From: Chloroflexota bacterium
GTDB taxonomy: Bacteria; Chloroflexota; Limnocylindria; Limnocylindrales; CSP1-4
NCBI GenBank assembly: GCA_005883615.1
Contig: VBEC01000022.1
Coordinates: forward strand, 1-64,000
Direction of reading: 5' to 3'
Length of the DNA stretch: 64,000 bases
In this document: positions 36,324 to 44,710 of the stretch, one piece after another
How positions within the stretch are numbered: the first letter of the stretch is position 1
Layout of the letters: each line of letters opens with the position of its first letter
Translations under genes and position numbers: made by a program
The notes under the pieces: model-generated
What the model saw: the letters and a program-made list of their open reading frames with translations, nothing else
Told to the model about the DNA's origin: nothing
The model's database searches: none

Positions 36324-37823
36324 ATGTCCGACGTTCGCGTCCGAATCGCGCCAAGTCCCACCGGTCCTCTTCACATCGGGACTGCCCGCACGGCCCTGTT
36401 CAACTACCTGTTCGCTCGCAACCAGGGCGGCGTCTTCATCCTTCGGCTGGAGGACACCGACGCCGTCCGCTCGTCGATCGCCTTCGAGAAGGACATCGTC
36501 GACGGCCTGCACTGGCTGGGCCTGACCTGGGACGAGGGCCCCGACGTTGCCGGCGGGCCCGATCACGGGCCCTACGGTCCGTATCGGCAGATGAAGCGTC
36601 TGCCGCTGTACGAAGAGGCGGCGGCCCGCCTTCGCGCTGCCGACCAGGCGTATCCCTGCTACTGCACCCCCGAAGAGCTCGACGCGGTGCGCCGTCGCCA
36701 GGAGGCTGCTCATGAGCCGCCGCGCTACAACCGCCGTTGCGCCTTGCTGACGCCCGCCCAACGGGCCGCCTTCGAGGCAGAGGGCAGGCGCCCTGCCCTG
36801 CGCTTCCGCGTGGCGGAGGGCCTGATCTCGTTCGACGACATGATCCGCGGGCGGGTCGAAATCGACACGGCCAACATCGGTGGCGATTTCATCATCGTCC
36901 GCGCGGACGGGACCCCGCTGTACCACTTCACGGTCGTGGTTGACGACGCGGCGATGAAGATCAGCCACGTCATCCGGGGTGAGGATCACCTGTCCAACAC
37001 GCCCAAGCACATCCTGCTCTTCCGTGCCCTCGGTGAGCCCGAGCCCCATTTCGGGCACCTGCCGCTCATCCTCAACCCGGATCGAACCAAGATGAGCAAG
37101 CGCAAGAGCCAGACGGCGATCGCCGACTACATCGAGCAGGGCTTCGTCCGGGAAGCGCTCGTCAACTACCTGGCTCTGCTGGGATGGTCGACGGGCACCG
37201 AGGAGGAGGTCCTGTCGCTGCCCGAGCTCGTCGAGCGGTTCGACATTCGCCACGTGCAGAAGGCGGGGGCGGTGTTCGACCGGGAGCGGCTCGAATGGCT
37301 GAACGGGCAGTGGATCCGACGGCTGCCGCCGGAGGAGCTGATCGACCGCCTGCGAACGTTCCTGGAGGCCGAGCTCGAAGCCGGCGGGATCGACCGCATG
37401 CCCTCCGACGGCGAGCTGAAGGCCCTCCTGCCGGTCATCCAGGAGCGCCTCCCGACGCTGGGAGCCATCGGCGACCTCATCGGCTTTTTGTTCGTCGACC
37501 GCCTCGAGATCGATCCCTCGCTCTTTCCGACGAAGCGCTGGGACCTGGCGACGACGCGAGAGGCCCTGGTCGCGGCGCGAGAGGTGATCGCAGCGGTGGG
37601 CGAGGTGAGCTTCGAGGCCGACGAGCTGGAGCCCCCGCTGCGGCGACTAGCCGACGAGCGCGGCTGGAAAGCCGGCGACTTGTTCATGGCTATCCGCGTC
37701 GCGGTGACCGGTCGTACCGCGACCCCGCCGTTGTTCGACACCCTGGTCGCGCTCGGCTACGAGCGAACCCTCGAGCGGCTGGACCGGGCCCTCGAAGCCT
37801 CGAATCAGGAGGCTCCGAGATGA
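36324..37823 (+). CDS. gltX: glutamyl-tRNA synthetase
   Basis: A 499-residue class I aminoacyl-tRNA synthetase that charges tRNA-Glu (and perhaps tRNA-Gln if non-discriminating). The ATP-binding HIGH-type motif reads GPLHIGTARTALFNYLFARN at residues about 14-33, the cysteine pair of the SWIM-like insert is in YPCYCTPEEL, VIRGEDHLSNTPKH precedes the KMSKR loop at about residue 255, and an all-helical anticodon-binding domain follows. Full length for the family. It ends with an ATGA overlap with the SnoaL-like gene. The start fits a leaderless mRNA. Confidence 0.95.
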   Translation: MSDVRVRIAPSPTGPLHIGTARTALFNYLFARNQGGVFILRLEDTDAVRSSIAFEKDIVDGLHWLGLTWDEGPDVAGGPDHGPYGPYRQMKRLPLYEEAAARLRAADQAYPCYCTPEELDAVRRRQEAAHEPPRYNRRCALLTPAQRAAFEAEGRRPALRFRVAEGLISFDDMIRGRVEIDTANIGGDFIIVRADGTPLYHFTVVVDDAAMKISHVIRGEDHLSNTPKHILLFRALGEPEPHFGHLPLILNPDRTKMSKRKSQTAIADYIEQGFVREALVNYLALLGWSTGTEEEVLSLPELVERFDIRHVQKAGAVFDRERLEWLNGQWIRRLPPEELIDRLRTFLEAELEAGGIDRMPSDGELKALLPVIQERLPTLGAIGDLIGFLFVDRLEIDPSLFPTKRWDLATTREALVAAREVIAAVGEVSFEADELEPPLRRLADERGWKAGDLFMAIRVAVTGRTATPPLFDTLVALGYERTLERLDRALEASNQEAPR

Positions 37824-38227
37824 CCCGCGACGACATCCAGGCCTGGCTCGACCGCTACCTGGACGCATGGCGAACATACGACCCGCAGAAGATCGCGGAC
37901 CTGTTCAGTGAAGACGCCGAATACCGTTACCACCCCTGGGATGAGCCCGAGCGCGGACGGGAAACGATCGTGCGGGGCTGGCTCGAGCCAGCCGGGAACG
38001 CCAGCGACCGGGATGCCCCCGGCTCCTACGATGCTCACTACGAGCCGTACGCGGTCGAGGGCGACCGCGCCGTCGCGGTCGGGTGGAGTCGCTACACACG
38101 CCCTGACGGCTCGTTCCGCGCCCTGTACCACAACGTCTTCCTGCTGCGTTTCGACCTGGAAGGCCGCTGCCGGTCGTTCACCGAATTCTTCGTCGAGCAG
38201 CCGAAGCGGAAGGACGAGCCGAGCTAA
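37820..38227 (+). CDS. SnoaL-like / NTF2-fold protein
   Basis: A 135-residue single-domain protein of the NTF2/SnoaL superfamily: WLDRYLDAWRTYDPQKIADL, FSEDAEYRYHPWDEPERGRE, then strands ending ALYHNVFLLRFDLEGRCRSF and TEFFVEQPK. Members are small cyclases, isomerases or binding proteins with a conical pocket. Start ATG 37820 overlaps the gltX stop and has AGGAGG 7 bp upstream inside gltX. Catalytic function cannot be assigned. Confidence 0.75.
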   Translation: MTRDDIQAWLDRYLDAWRTYDPQKIADLFSEDAEYRYHPWDEPERGRETIVRGWLEPAGNASDRDAPGSYDAHYEPYAVEGDRAVAVGWSRYTRPDGSFRALYHNVFLLRFDLEGRCRSFTEFFVEQPKRKDEPS

Positions 38228-38278
38228 GGCACGTTCTTCACTCTCGCGAGCGCCAGGCGCCAACGCCGAGAACGGCGC

Positions 38279-39298
38279 TCAGGCTCCCAGGATCGGCCGC
38301 AGGACGAGGAACGCCAGGGCCGCCATCGCGGCCGCGGCGGGGATCGTCAGCACCCAGGCAACCAGGATCCCGCGGGCCACGCCCCAGTGGATGGCCCCCA
38401 GGCCCTCGCTGGCCCCAACCCCGATGATCGCGCTCGAGATCACGTGCGTCGTGGACACGGGCATGCCGAAGTGCGAGGCCCCCAGGATGATGGTAGCGGC
38501 GGTCGTCTCGGCCGCGAAGCCGTGCACCGGGTCGAGCTTGACGACGCGCTGGCCCATCGTCCGGATGATCCGCCAGCCGCCGGCCGCGGTACCCAACGAG
38601 ATCGCCGAGGCGGCGACCAGGATCACCAGCGTCGGGATCTCGAACTTTGGAATGACGCCGGCCGAGAACAGGGCGAGGGCCATGACGCCCATCGTCTTCT
38701 GGGCGTCATTCGAGCCGTGGCTGAACGCCATGAACGCGGCCGAGACGACCTGGAGCCGTCGGAAGCGCTCGTTGATACGGGCGGGATGGGCACGCCGGAA
38801 GAGGTTCAGCAGGACGACCATGAAGCCGAACCCGATCACCACCCCGAGCACGGGCGACGTGACCAGGGGAAAAAGCACTTTGCCGACGATGCCGTCGACC
38901 TTGAGCACGCCGGTCCCAGCAGCCACGATCGATGCCCCGATCAGGCCGCCGATCAGCGAGTGGCTGCTCGAGCTCGGGATCCCCAGCCGCCACGTGAGCA
39001 GGTTCCACACGATGGCACCTATGATCGCCGCCGCAACGTAGGTCAGGTGGGGGTCGACCGCGTTGATGGTCTTCTCATCTATGAGGCCCTTGCCGATCGT
39101 CGTCGCCACCGCCGTCCCGGTGAGCGCACCTACGAAGTTGGCCGTTGCTGACAGCGCGATCGCCTGCTCCGGCCGGAGGGCCCTCGTTGACACCGAAGTC
39201 GCGATCGCATTGGCCGTGTCGTGGAAGCCATTGATGTAGTCGAACAGGATGGCCAGCCCGAGGATGACGATCAGGATGAACGTGAAACCCTCAGGCAC
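38279..39298 (-). CDS. pit: PiT-family inorganic phosphate transporter
   Basis: A 339-residue membrane protein of the PiT family (low-affinity phosphate:cation symport). The two signature repeats are seen: FDYINGFHDTANAIATSVST near the N-terminus and AFSHGSNDAQKTMGVMALAL in the second half. About ten hydrophobic segments are present. It starts at GTG 39298. It lies near, but not next to, the DUF47 PhoU-like gene (42214-42825), its usual partner; two other genes separate them. Confidence 0.9.
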   Translation of the reverse strand: MPEGFTFILIVILGLAILFDYINGFHDTANAIATSVSTRALRPEQAIALSATANFVGALTGTAVATTIGKGLIDEKTINAVDPHLTYVAAAIIGAIVWNLLTWRLGIPSSSSHSLIGGLIGASIVAAGTGVLKVDGIVGKVLFPLVTSPVLGVVIGFGFMVVLLNLFRRAHPARINERFRRLQVVSAAFMAFSHGSNDAQKTMGVMALALFSAGVIPKFEIPTLVILVAASAISLGTAAGGWRIIRTMGQRVVKLDPVHGFAAETTAATIILGASHFGMPVSTTHVISSAIIGVGASEGLGAIHWGVARGILVAWVLTIPAAAAMAALAFLVLRPILGA

Positions 39299-39373
39299 GG
39301 GTCACCACCCGCGGCCGCGGCGCGGCGCCGATTCGTGGGGGGCTGGGCATCGCCCGAAGGCTAGCAGGTCGAC

Positions 39374-40480
39374 GTGTGGCAGGAGCTGTTGCCACGCCCT
39401 GACGTTCCGCGCGAAGCCTCGCCCTACCATGTCTTCGTGCGCCCGCCGGACATCCCCACCGATGACCTGTACGCCCGTCTCGAACTGCCATTCAGCGCCG
39501 ATCCAGAAGCTGTCGAGATCGCCTGGCGGGCGCTCCTCAAGCGTCACCACCCGGACGTTGCTGGGGCGGCCTCGCTGCAGCTCGCCAAGCAGATCAATGT
39601 CGCGCACGACTGGCTGAGCGATCCGATTCTTCGGGCCCGGTACGACCGAGCCCGGCCCGTGAAATCGGCGGGCACGGCGTCCTCACGCAGGACCGCGTGG
39701 GCTCCCTCGCCGCAGCGCGCCGCCCGGCGCCCCACGGTTCGGCGCGTCCGCGACGCCGATGACCTGCCGCCCGATCTGGGGCTCGACTCGCCCCCCGTAA
39801 CGGCATTCCTGGAGCGGATCGGCAGGCTCACGAACGACGAGCTCGATCGGCTGGGCGGAGCCGACCCGCCACCGATCGCCTTCGTGGCCAACATTCGCCG
39901 GTTCCTCGCGGCTGAGCGGCTGGCAAACCTGGCCGCGCTCGAGGATGCCGTCGAGCAGCGGCTTCACGGCCGGGCCCGACGCGAGGCTCCCGTACGACAG
40001 GCAATCCTGAGCTACGGGCAGCTGCTCATGCTGGAGCGATTCCTCGCGGAGGAGCTGTCCGAGCCCTTCCGCGAGCGCGTTCATGAGCGCATGGCCCGCG
40101 GCTGGCAATCCGCTGTCGGCATGGACCGATATGGACCGTACACGAGCGTCGTACGCCGTTTCCTCGAGCAGGCCGCCCGGATCTCGCCCGCGGAGGGCGC
40201 GCGGCTCGTCGAGGCCTCGCGGACGATGGACCTGGCTCACCGTCCCTGGCCGCCCGGGGTCGACCCGGATGAGGACGACGTCCAGCGAGTGTCCGCCGAG
40301 CTGGCGGCCCGCGATGCTGGCGCTGTCGCGAAGGCCGGCTTCTCGCGAGCAATCGCCGGCGACCTGGCGGAGGTCCTCGCCTTCTCGGCGCACGTTCTTG
40401 CTCTCGGCAGCGCCTTCAGCCCGACGGCGCGCCGCCGTCTGCTGAGGCCGTGGCTATCCGTGGTCGAGAATCCCGGTTAG
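39374..40480 (+). CDS. J-domain protein, cytoplasmic
   Basis: A 368-residue protein. A DnaJ-like domain spans about residues 28-93 (DDLYARLELPFSADPEAVEI, then LLKRHHPDVAGAASLQLAKQ and WLSDPILRARYDRAR) with HPD intact. The rest is mainly helical, rich in Arg, Ala, Leu and Glu, with no membrane segment, zinc finger or G/F region. GTG 39374 is used as start but later starts are possible because the J domain begins 27 residues in. It is a second, unrelated J-protein besides the membrane-bound one at 34044, so it probably targets Hsp70 to other clients. Confidence 0.75.
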   Translation: MWQELLPRPDVPREASPYHVFVRPPDIPTDDLYARLELPFSADPEAVEIAWRALLKRHHPDVAGAASLQLAKQINVAHDWLSDPILRARYDRARPVKSAGTASSRRTAWAPSPQRAARRPTVRRVRDADDLPPDLGLDSPPVTAFLERIGRLTNDELDRLGGADPPPIAFVANIRRFLAAERLANLAALEDAVEQRLHGRARREAPVRQAILSYGQLLMLERFLAEELSEPFRERVHERMARGWQSAVGMDRYGPYTSVVRRFLEQAARISPAEGARLVEASRTMDLAHRPWPPGVDPDEDDVQRVSAELAARDAGAVAKAGFSRAIAGDLAEVLAFSAHVLALGSAFSPTARRRLLRPWLSVVENPG

Positions 40481-40550
40481 CGCACCTCGCGGGGGCCTCC
40501 GACGCGGGCCTCCGACGCGGGTCCTAGGTGGCGGCGCGATTGGGCTGCGC

Positions 40551-42032
40551 CTATCGAATGCTCTTGCCAGATAGCTGCGTAGCGATCGCGGTGTGGTCGC
40601 AGATGCCGCTGTTCGACTTGGCCGGGGTACAGCCACTCGACGGCGCGTTGTTCGTGTCGTTGCGGTACTGATCGTCCGAATAGACGATGGAGGCCAGGCC
40701 CGTCAGCGGGTTGGCGGCCACGCCGAAGTCGTCGTACAGGTCGCGATTGCCCGTGCACGCGATGCCAGACAGGCAGACCCCGCCGAAGTGGACGATCGGT
40801 GTCGCGGCCTGCTGCGTGAACGAGCTGCGATTGCTGACCGCGGTGAGGTTCTGGGCGAAGTAGACGTACCACGATGCGCTGGACGGGTAGTTGTCGGGCG
40901 GGTTGGTCCCGTCGTAATAGCTCGTGCCGTACCACACGATGTCGATCTTGCCCGCGCCGCCGGCCACGCTCCAGGGCATGATCGCCGTCGTCGAGGGGTT
41001 CTTGTTGACCTGCCGCGGAGTCGACCACGTCATGCCGCGGTCGGAGGACCAGGAATAGAAGATGTTGTGGTTGTCGCTGAAGACCGAGTAGACGTTGCCG
41101 GCGGCATCGATGCTGACGTTCGTGAACTGGTGGCCGTATGCCACGTTCTGGTCGGGGTTCGCGTAGACCTGGCGGTCGTTGAACGTCCTGCCGCCGTCTG
41201 TCGAGACGGCCATGTAGACGACGTTGAGGCAGGTGAAGCCTCCGCAGGCCACCGTCCCTGCGGCATCCCTGGGCCCGCTGAAGGTCTGGTAAACGATGTG
41301 ACTTGCGGGATCGATGGCCAGGTTGCCCGTGCTGTTGGCGTCGACGAGCCAGGCGTGGTTGGCGTCGAACGCGTCGGCCAGCTGGGTGAACGAGGTGCCC
41401 GCGTTGTAGCTGCAGTTGACCCACAGGTTGAACGCCAGGTCGTGGTACGACACGCAGACCTTGCTCACGCCGTCGGCCGCGACCCATTCCCGGTCGTCAC
41501 CCGGCACGGTCGCTCCGATCGGATTCAGCGTCCAGGAGGCGCCGTCGTCGGTGCTCGTGGAGACGTCGACATTCGCCAGCGTCAGGCTGGACACGTAGAC
41601 GTTGTAATTGCCGCTCGCATTACGGATGGGCGCGATCGCCAGGTCCGTGTCGCCGCCGCCGGGCGCAAACCCGGTGTCCTGGGTCGCCGAGTTGTTGTTT
41701 GGCGAGGGCACGGTGGCGTAGTGGAGCCCGCCGTCGGTCGACTTCCAGGCCAGCGTTCCGCCGCCCAGTCCGTTTTCGGATGAGGCATAGAACGTACCGT
41801 CCGCCGCAGCGCGGATCGCCGGCTCGGCGGCGTAATTCGTGCAATCGGAAGCCTGGCCGGGGCAGCTGGTCCCCACCGGCGCCGGCGGTGTGCCCGCGAG
41901 ACTGTAGACGCTGAAGCCGGTCCTGGGATTCGCCCCGGCCGCGTCGATAGCCGGCAGGAGTACGAGTGCGAGAACGGCCAGGATTGCTCCCAGGGACTGG
42001 GCAGCGCACGGACGAGCGACGATGATCCGCAT
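40551..42032 (-). CDS. secreted BNR/Asp-box (sialidase-like) repeat protein
   Basis: A 493-residue exported protein. The ATG 42032 has GGAGGAG 5 bp upstream. The signal peptide is SLGAILAVLALVLLPAIDAAGA. The mature part carries Asp-box/BNR motifs (S-x-D-x-G-x-x-W type): WKSTDGGLHY, STDDGASWTL, STDGGRTFND and SSDRGMTWST, as in six-bladed beta-propellers of sialidases and related carbohydrate-binding or hydrolysing proteins. The FRIP motif and catalytic Arg triad of true sialidases were not identified, so enzymatic activity is uncertain. Cys residues are frequent near the C-terminus. Confidence 0.75.
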   Translation of the reverse strand: MRIIVARPCAAQSLGAILAVLALVLLPAIDAAGANPRTGFSVYSLAGTPPAPVGTSCPGQASDCTNYAAEPAIRAAADGTFYASSENGLGGGTLAWKSTDGGLHYATVPSPNNNSATQDTGFAPGGGDTDLAIAPIRNASGNYNVYVSSLTLANVDVSTSTDDGASWTLNPIGATVPGDDREWVAADGVSKVCVSYHDLAFNLWVNCSYNAGTSFTQLADAFDANHAWLVDANSTGNLAIDPASHIVYQTFSGPRDAAGTVACGGFTCLNVVYMAVSTDGGRTFNDRQVYANPDQNVAYGHQFTNVSIDAAGNVYSVFSDNHNIFYSWSSDRGMTWSTPRQVNKNPSTTAIMPWSVAGGAGKIDIVWYGTSYYDGTNPPDNYPSSASWYVYFAQNLTAVSNRSSFTQQAATPIVHFGGVCLSGIACTGNRDLYDDFGVAANPLTGLASIVYSDDQYRNDTNNAPSSGCTPAKSNSGICDHTAIATQLSGKSIR

Positions 42033-42213
42033 GGGTCTCCTCCGAACGACCTCCCCACGGTGGTATGTCGGTGGCGAAGTTTCGGAGGCAACAGAGAGAG
42101 CCGCCGGGGCGGCTTTCAATGTGGTGACAAGTAGCTTGGCCTGGGAGGCTTCCTCCAGTCGCGGCGGCGACCTGCTGCCGACGCCGGTGGCGCCCGGGAC
42201 TCGGGCGCGTCGG

Positions 42214-42825
42214 TCAGGCGTGCTTGACGACGATGCGCTCGATCGTGTTGGCGACGTCCTCGCACTTGTCGACGGCGGACTCGAGGAGCGCGTACACCTC
42301 TTTCCACTTGATTACCTGGAGCGGGTCCGCACCGTTCTCGAACAGACTCGCAATCGCGCCGCGGACGACCTGGTCGCCCTCGTTCTCGAGTCGATGGATC
42401 TCGATCCAGTACCTGTCCAGGCCCTGGAAACCGCGCAGGTGGGTCAAGGCCTCGTGGATCAACTGGCACTGGTTCACCACGATGCTGGCCTGCTGGATCG
42501 CCGTGGGAGTCGGCGCCTCGATCCGGTACAGCACGAACGTGTCGGCGATCTCCTCGATCAGGTCGAGGACATCGTCGAGGCCGCTGATCAGCGCGTGGAT
42601 GTCCTCGCGATCGAAGGGCGTAATGAAGGTGTGCTCGAGCCGATGGCCAATGTCGTGGCTGATCTCGTCGCCCCGATGTTCGGCATCTCGAAGCTCGCCG
42701 GCACGGCGCTCGATCGCGTCGTAGTTCTTGAGCATCGCTTCGAGCAGCCGCGCGGCGCCGAGGACGTTGGCGGCATCCTCGACGAACAGATCGAAGAATC
42801 GCTCTTCGCGGGGAATGAGTCGCAT
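42214..42825 (-). CDS. DUF47/PhoU-like phosphate-transport accessory protein
   Basis: A 203-residue all-helical protein of the DUF47 family, which regulates or assists PiT transporters. The ATG 42825 has GAGGAG about 9 bp upstream. Signature helices include FFDLFVEDAANVLGAARLLE, GDEISHDIGHRLEHTFITPF and DREDIHALISGLDDVLDLIE. These kept Glu, Asp and His residues bind metal in PhoU-like proteins. It is preceded on the same strand by about 140 bp and is followed downstream by the BNR protein gene. The expected partner is the PiT protein at 38279. Confidence 0.88.
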   Translation of the reverse strand: MRLIPREERFFDLFVEDAANVLGAARLLEAMLKNYDAIERRAGELRDAEHRGDEISHDIGHRLEHTFITPFDREDIHALISGLDDVLDLIEEIADTFVLYRIEAPTPTAIQQASIVVNQCQLIHEALTHLRGFQGLDRYWIEIHRLENEGDQVVRGAIASLFENGADPLQVIKWKEVYALLESAVDKCEDVANTIERIVVKHA

Positions 42826-42968
42826 GACCGACTTGCTCCTCTGGCTGGACGCGCCAAGAGTACAAGCAGCCGCATCGGCGGCGGGCGGCGTTTTGCGCCC
42901 CATCATTCCAGCGACGAGGTCCGCTGCGGCAGGACCCGGCGCGGCAGGATCCGCACGGAGGCCTACTC

Positions 42969-43637
42969 GTGGTCCATGACGGAACGCTTCGCCTCGCGCA
43001 CCAGGGTGACTGGCGCGAGGCGGCCCCGAACTCGTTGCGCGCGTTCGCGGCAGCCGCACGTGTTCCGGGCTGCGACGGCGTGGAGCTCGACGTCCGTCGG
43101 TCGCGTGATGGCCAGCCCGTCGTGATTCACGATGAATCGCTGGATCGGGTCCAGGGCCTCCATGCCCGGGTCGACGAGCTGACCGCTGACACGCTCGAGA
43201 TGTACGGCGTGCCGCGGCTGGCTTCCGTCCTGGCTGCTCTGCCGCGTGGGGCGTTCCTGGACGTCGAGCTCAAGGAGGATCTCGGTCGGATCGCGGTCGA
43301 AGTCCTGGCCGCCGGACGGGGACGAGCCCTGGCCTCCACGGTCATCTCGTCATTCGATCCGTGGACATTGCGGCGCATCCGGGGGCTCGCGCCGCAATGG
43401 GTCTGCTGGCTCAACGCTCACGACCTGTCGTCGGACGTGCTAGACAGGGCCGTCGAACTGGGCTGCCGCGGGATCGCCGCCGAATGGCACGCGATCGATC
43501 GGCGGTCGCTGGCGCAGGCGAAGGAGGCGGGTCTCCAGGTTGCCGCGTGGACGGTGACCCGGCGCTCGACCTTCCAGCGGCTGGCTCGGCTGGGCGTCAG
43601 CGCCGTGTGCGTCGAGGGCAAGGCCCTGGAAGGCTGA
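42969..43637 (+). CDS. glycerophosphodiester phosphodiesterase family protein
   Basis: A 222-residue TIM-barrel phosphodiesterase that would split glycerophosphodiesters from phospholipid turnover to glycerol-3-phosphate and an alcohol. Conserved elements: LAHQGDWREAAPNSLRAF (family pattern HRG, here HQG), GVELDVRRSRDGQPVVIHDE with the catalytic Glu, Asp and His, and FLDVELKEDLG. The Arg of the HRG motif is replaced by Gln, which may lower or alter activity. It starts at GTG 42969. It ends in front of a hairpin shared with the arsenic unit. Confidence 0.8.
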   Translation: MVHDGTLRLAHQGDWREAAPNSLRAFAAAARVPGCDGVELDVRRSRDGQPVVIHDESLDRVQGLHARVDELTADTLEMYGVPRLASVLAALPRGAFLDVELKEDLGRIAVEVLAAGRGRALASTVISSFDPWTLRRIRGLAPQWVCWLNAHDLSSDVLDRAVELGCRGIAAEWHAIDRRSLAQAKEAGLQVAAWTVTRRSTFQRLARLGVSAVCVEGKALEG

Positions 43638-43661
43638 CGTGCAACCCATCTCAGAGCTTGG

Positions 43662-43685
43662 CCGGGCGGCGGCGCCACCGCCCGG
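43662..43685. terminator. bidirectional hairpin between convergent genes
   Basis: CCGGGCGG at 43662-43669 and CCGCCCGG at 43678-43685 form a perfect 8-bp stem with an 8-nt loop. It lies between the GDPD gene (plus) and the end of the Cys-rich peptide gene (minus) and could terminate both. On the plus strand it is followed by ATTATC. Confidence 0.6.
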
Positions 43686-43694
43686 ATTATCAGC

Positions 43695-43772
43695 TCAACA
43701 CTCGCAGGGGCAATCCGGTCCGCAGTCCGGACATTCCGGACCGCACTCGGCGTCGATCGATCGCGACAGCAT
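43695..43772 (-). CDS. 25-residue Cys-rich, metallothionein-like peptide
   Basis: A tiny frame from ATG 43772 to TGA 43695, 15 bp behind the arsM stop on the same strand. It ends in AECGPECPDCGPDCPCEC: six Cys in the last 16 residues, spaced C-x3-C-x2-C-x3-C-x-C-x-C, separated by Pro, Gly, Asp and Glu. AAAGGAGG begins directly after the arsM TGA and places GGAGG 8 bp before this ATG, an ideal ribosome-binding site. Another frame from an ATG 4 bp upstream has poor spacing and no sensible composition. The peptide is likely to bind thiophilic metal(loid)s such as As(III); this is inferred from composition and from its coupling to arsM. Confidence 0.72.
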   Translation of the reverse strand: MLSRSIDAECGPECPDCGPDCPCEC

Positions 43773-43787
43773 GCATTCCACCTCCTT

Positions 43788-44615
43788 TCATGCTTCTTGC
43801 CGTGAAGGCCCGGCCGGTCGCCGGGCGCGAATGACGGCCGCGAACAGGCCATCCGCAACCTGGTGCGTCGGCCGCACGGTGATATCGGACAACCCCACAT
43901 CGCGGAGACCCGCTTCGTATTCTCCAAAGCTCAGGGCACCCGCGATGCAGCCGGCGTAGGAGCCGCGCTCCGCTCGCTGCCCCGGGCCGAGGTCGTCTCG
44001 GGCGACCACATCGCTGACGCCGATGCGTCCGCCCGGCCGGAGGACCCTGGCGATCTCGGCGAACACGGCGGGCTTGTCGGCCGCCAGGTTGATGACGCAG
44101 TTGCTGATGACGACGTCGACCGAAGCGTCCGGCAAGGGCAGCGCCTCGATCGTCCCCTTCAGGAAGTCGACATTGGCTGCTTTTGCGTCGCGAGCATTGC
44201 GTCGCGACAGCTCGATCATCTCGTCGGTCATGTCGACGCCGATCGCGCGACCCGTCGTACCGACGCGTGCCGCGGAGAGCAGGACGTCGATGCCGCCGCC
44301 GGACCCAAGATCGAGCACCGTCTCGCCCGGGTTGAGCTCGGCCACGGCTGTCGGATTGCCGCACCCAAGGCTAGCCAGGACCGCCCCGTCCGGCAGCGAG
44401 CCGCGTTCGGCGAGGTCGTACAGATCCGGCCCGAAGGCCGTCGTCTCGCCACCAGCCCAACCGCAGCCTGAGGCCGGGCCACAGCAGGAGCCCTCGGCGG
44501 GCGATCCGCCGGCCTGGCCCAGGACGGATAGGGCCGCCCCTCGGTAATGCGCACGAACATCGGTGTGGATTTGCTCGTTCCGATCGAGATCGGCGGGCCG
44601 AGGAAGTGTGTCCAT
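43788..44615 (-). CDS. arsM: arsenite S-adenosylmethionine methyltransferase
   Basis: A 275-residue class I methyltransferase that methylates As(III). It shows the SAM motif [20 protein letters not shown] and the ArsM Cys set: [11 protein letters not shown] in the N-terminal region, Cys in [14 protein letters not shown] and Cys in [16 protein letters not shown]. These match the As-binding cysteines of characterised ArsM proteins. The ATG 44615 begins the conserved protein; the open frame upstream crosses the promoter and is rejected. It is divergent from arsR and is followed by the Cys-rich peptide gene, so the two are probably one transcript. Confidence 0.92.
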   Translation of the reverse strand: MDTLPRPADLDRNEQIHTDVRAHYRGAALSVLGQAGGSPAEGSCCGPASGCGWAGGETTAFGPDLYDLAERGSLPDGAVLASLGCGNPTAVAELNPGETVLDLGSGGGIDVLLSAARVGTTGRAIGVDMTDEMIELSRRNARDAKAANVDFLKGTIEALPLPDASVDVVISNCVINLAADKPAVFAEIARVLRPGGRIGVSDVVARDDLGPGQRAERGSYAGCIAGALSFGEYEAGLRDVGLSDITVRPTHQVADGLFAAVIRARRPAGPSRQEA

Positions 44616-44651
44616 GGCTAGCCTCAGGACGTGGCCATCAAAGTCCCCTGG

Positions 44652-44702
44652 ATCCTGACCGATACATCGATGCTTGTCAATATTGATGGTCGCCGATATG
44701 CT
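44652..44702. promoter_or_regulatory. divergent arsR/arsM promoters sharing a -35 region and a palindromic operator
   Basis: Plus strand (arsR): TTGTCA at 44674-44679, 17 bp, TATGCT at 44697-44702, with the arsR ATG 8 bp later, so its mRNA is leaderless or nearly so. Minus strand (arsM): TTGACA at 44680-44675, 17 bp, CAGGAT at 44657-44652, giving a leader of about 30 nt. The two -35 boxes overlap. The perfect palindrome TCAATATTGA (44677-44686) and CATCGATG (44665-44672) lie across them and are likely ArsR binding sites, so one bound dimer could shut both promoters. Confidence 0.65.
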
Positions 44703-44710
44703 GCGGCCTG

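Noticed and set aside
34809..37253. Very long (814-codon) minus-strand frame
   Set aside because: It lies antisense to the J-domain, DtxR-like and gltX genes, which have clear motifs; the composition is that of a shadow frame.
40551..42032. True sialidase
   Set aside because: Asp-boxes are present, but the FRIP motif and catalytic Arg triad were not identified.
43690..43787. Alternative short frame from the ATG overlapping the arsM stop (33 codons, beginning MKGGGMHAV)
   Set aside because: Its ATG overlaps the Shine-Dalgarno sequence itself, an internal ATG has only 4 bp of spacing, and the product is Arg/Gly noise; the overlapping Cys-rich frame has ideal spacing.
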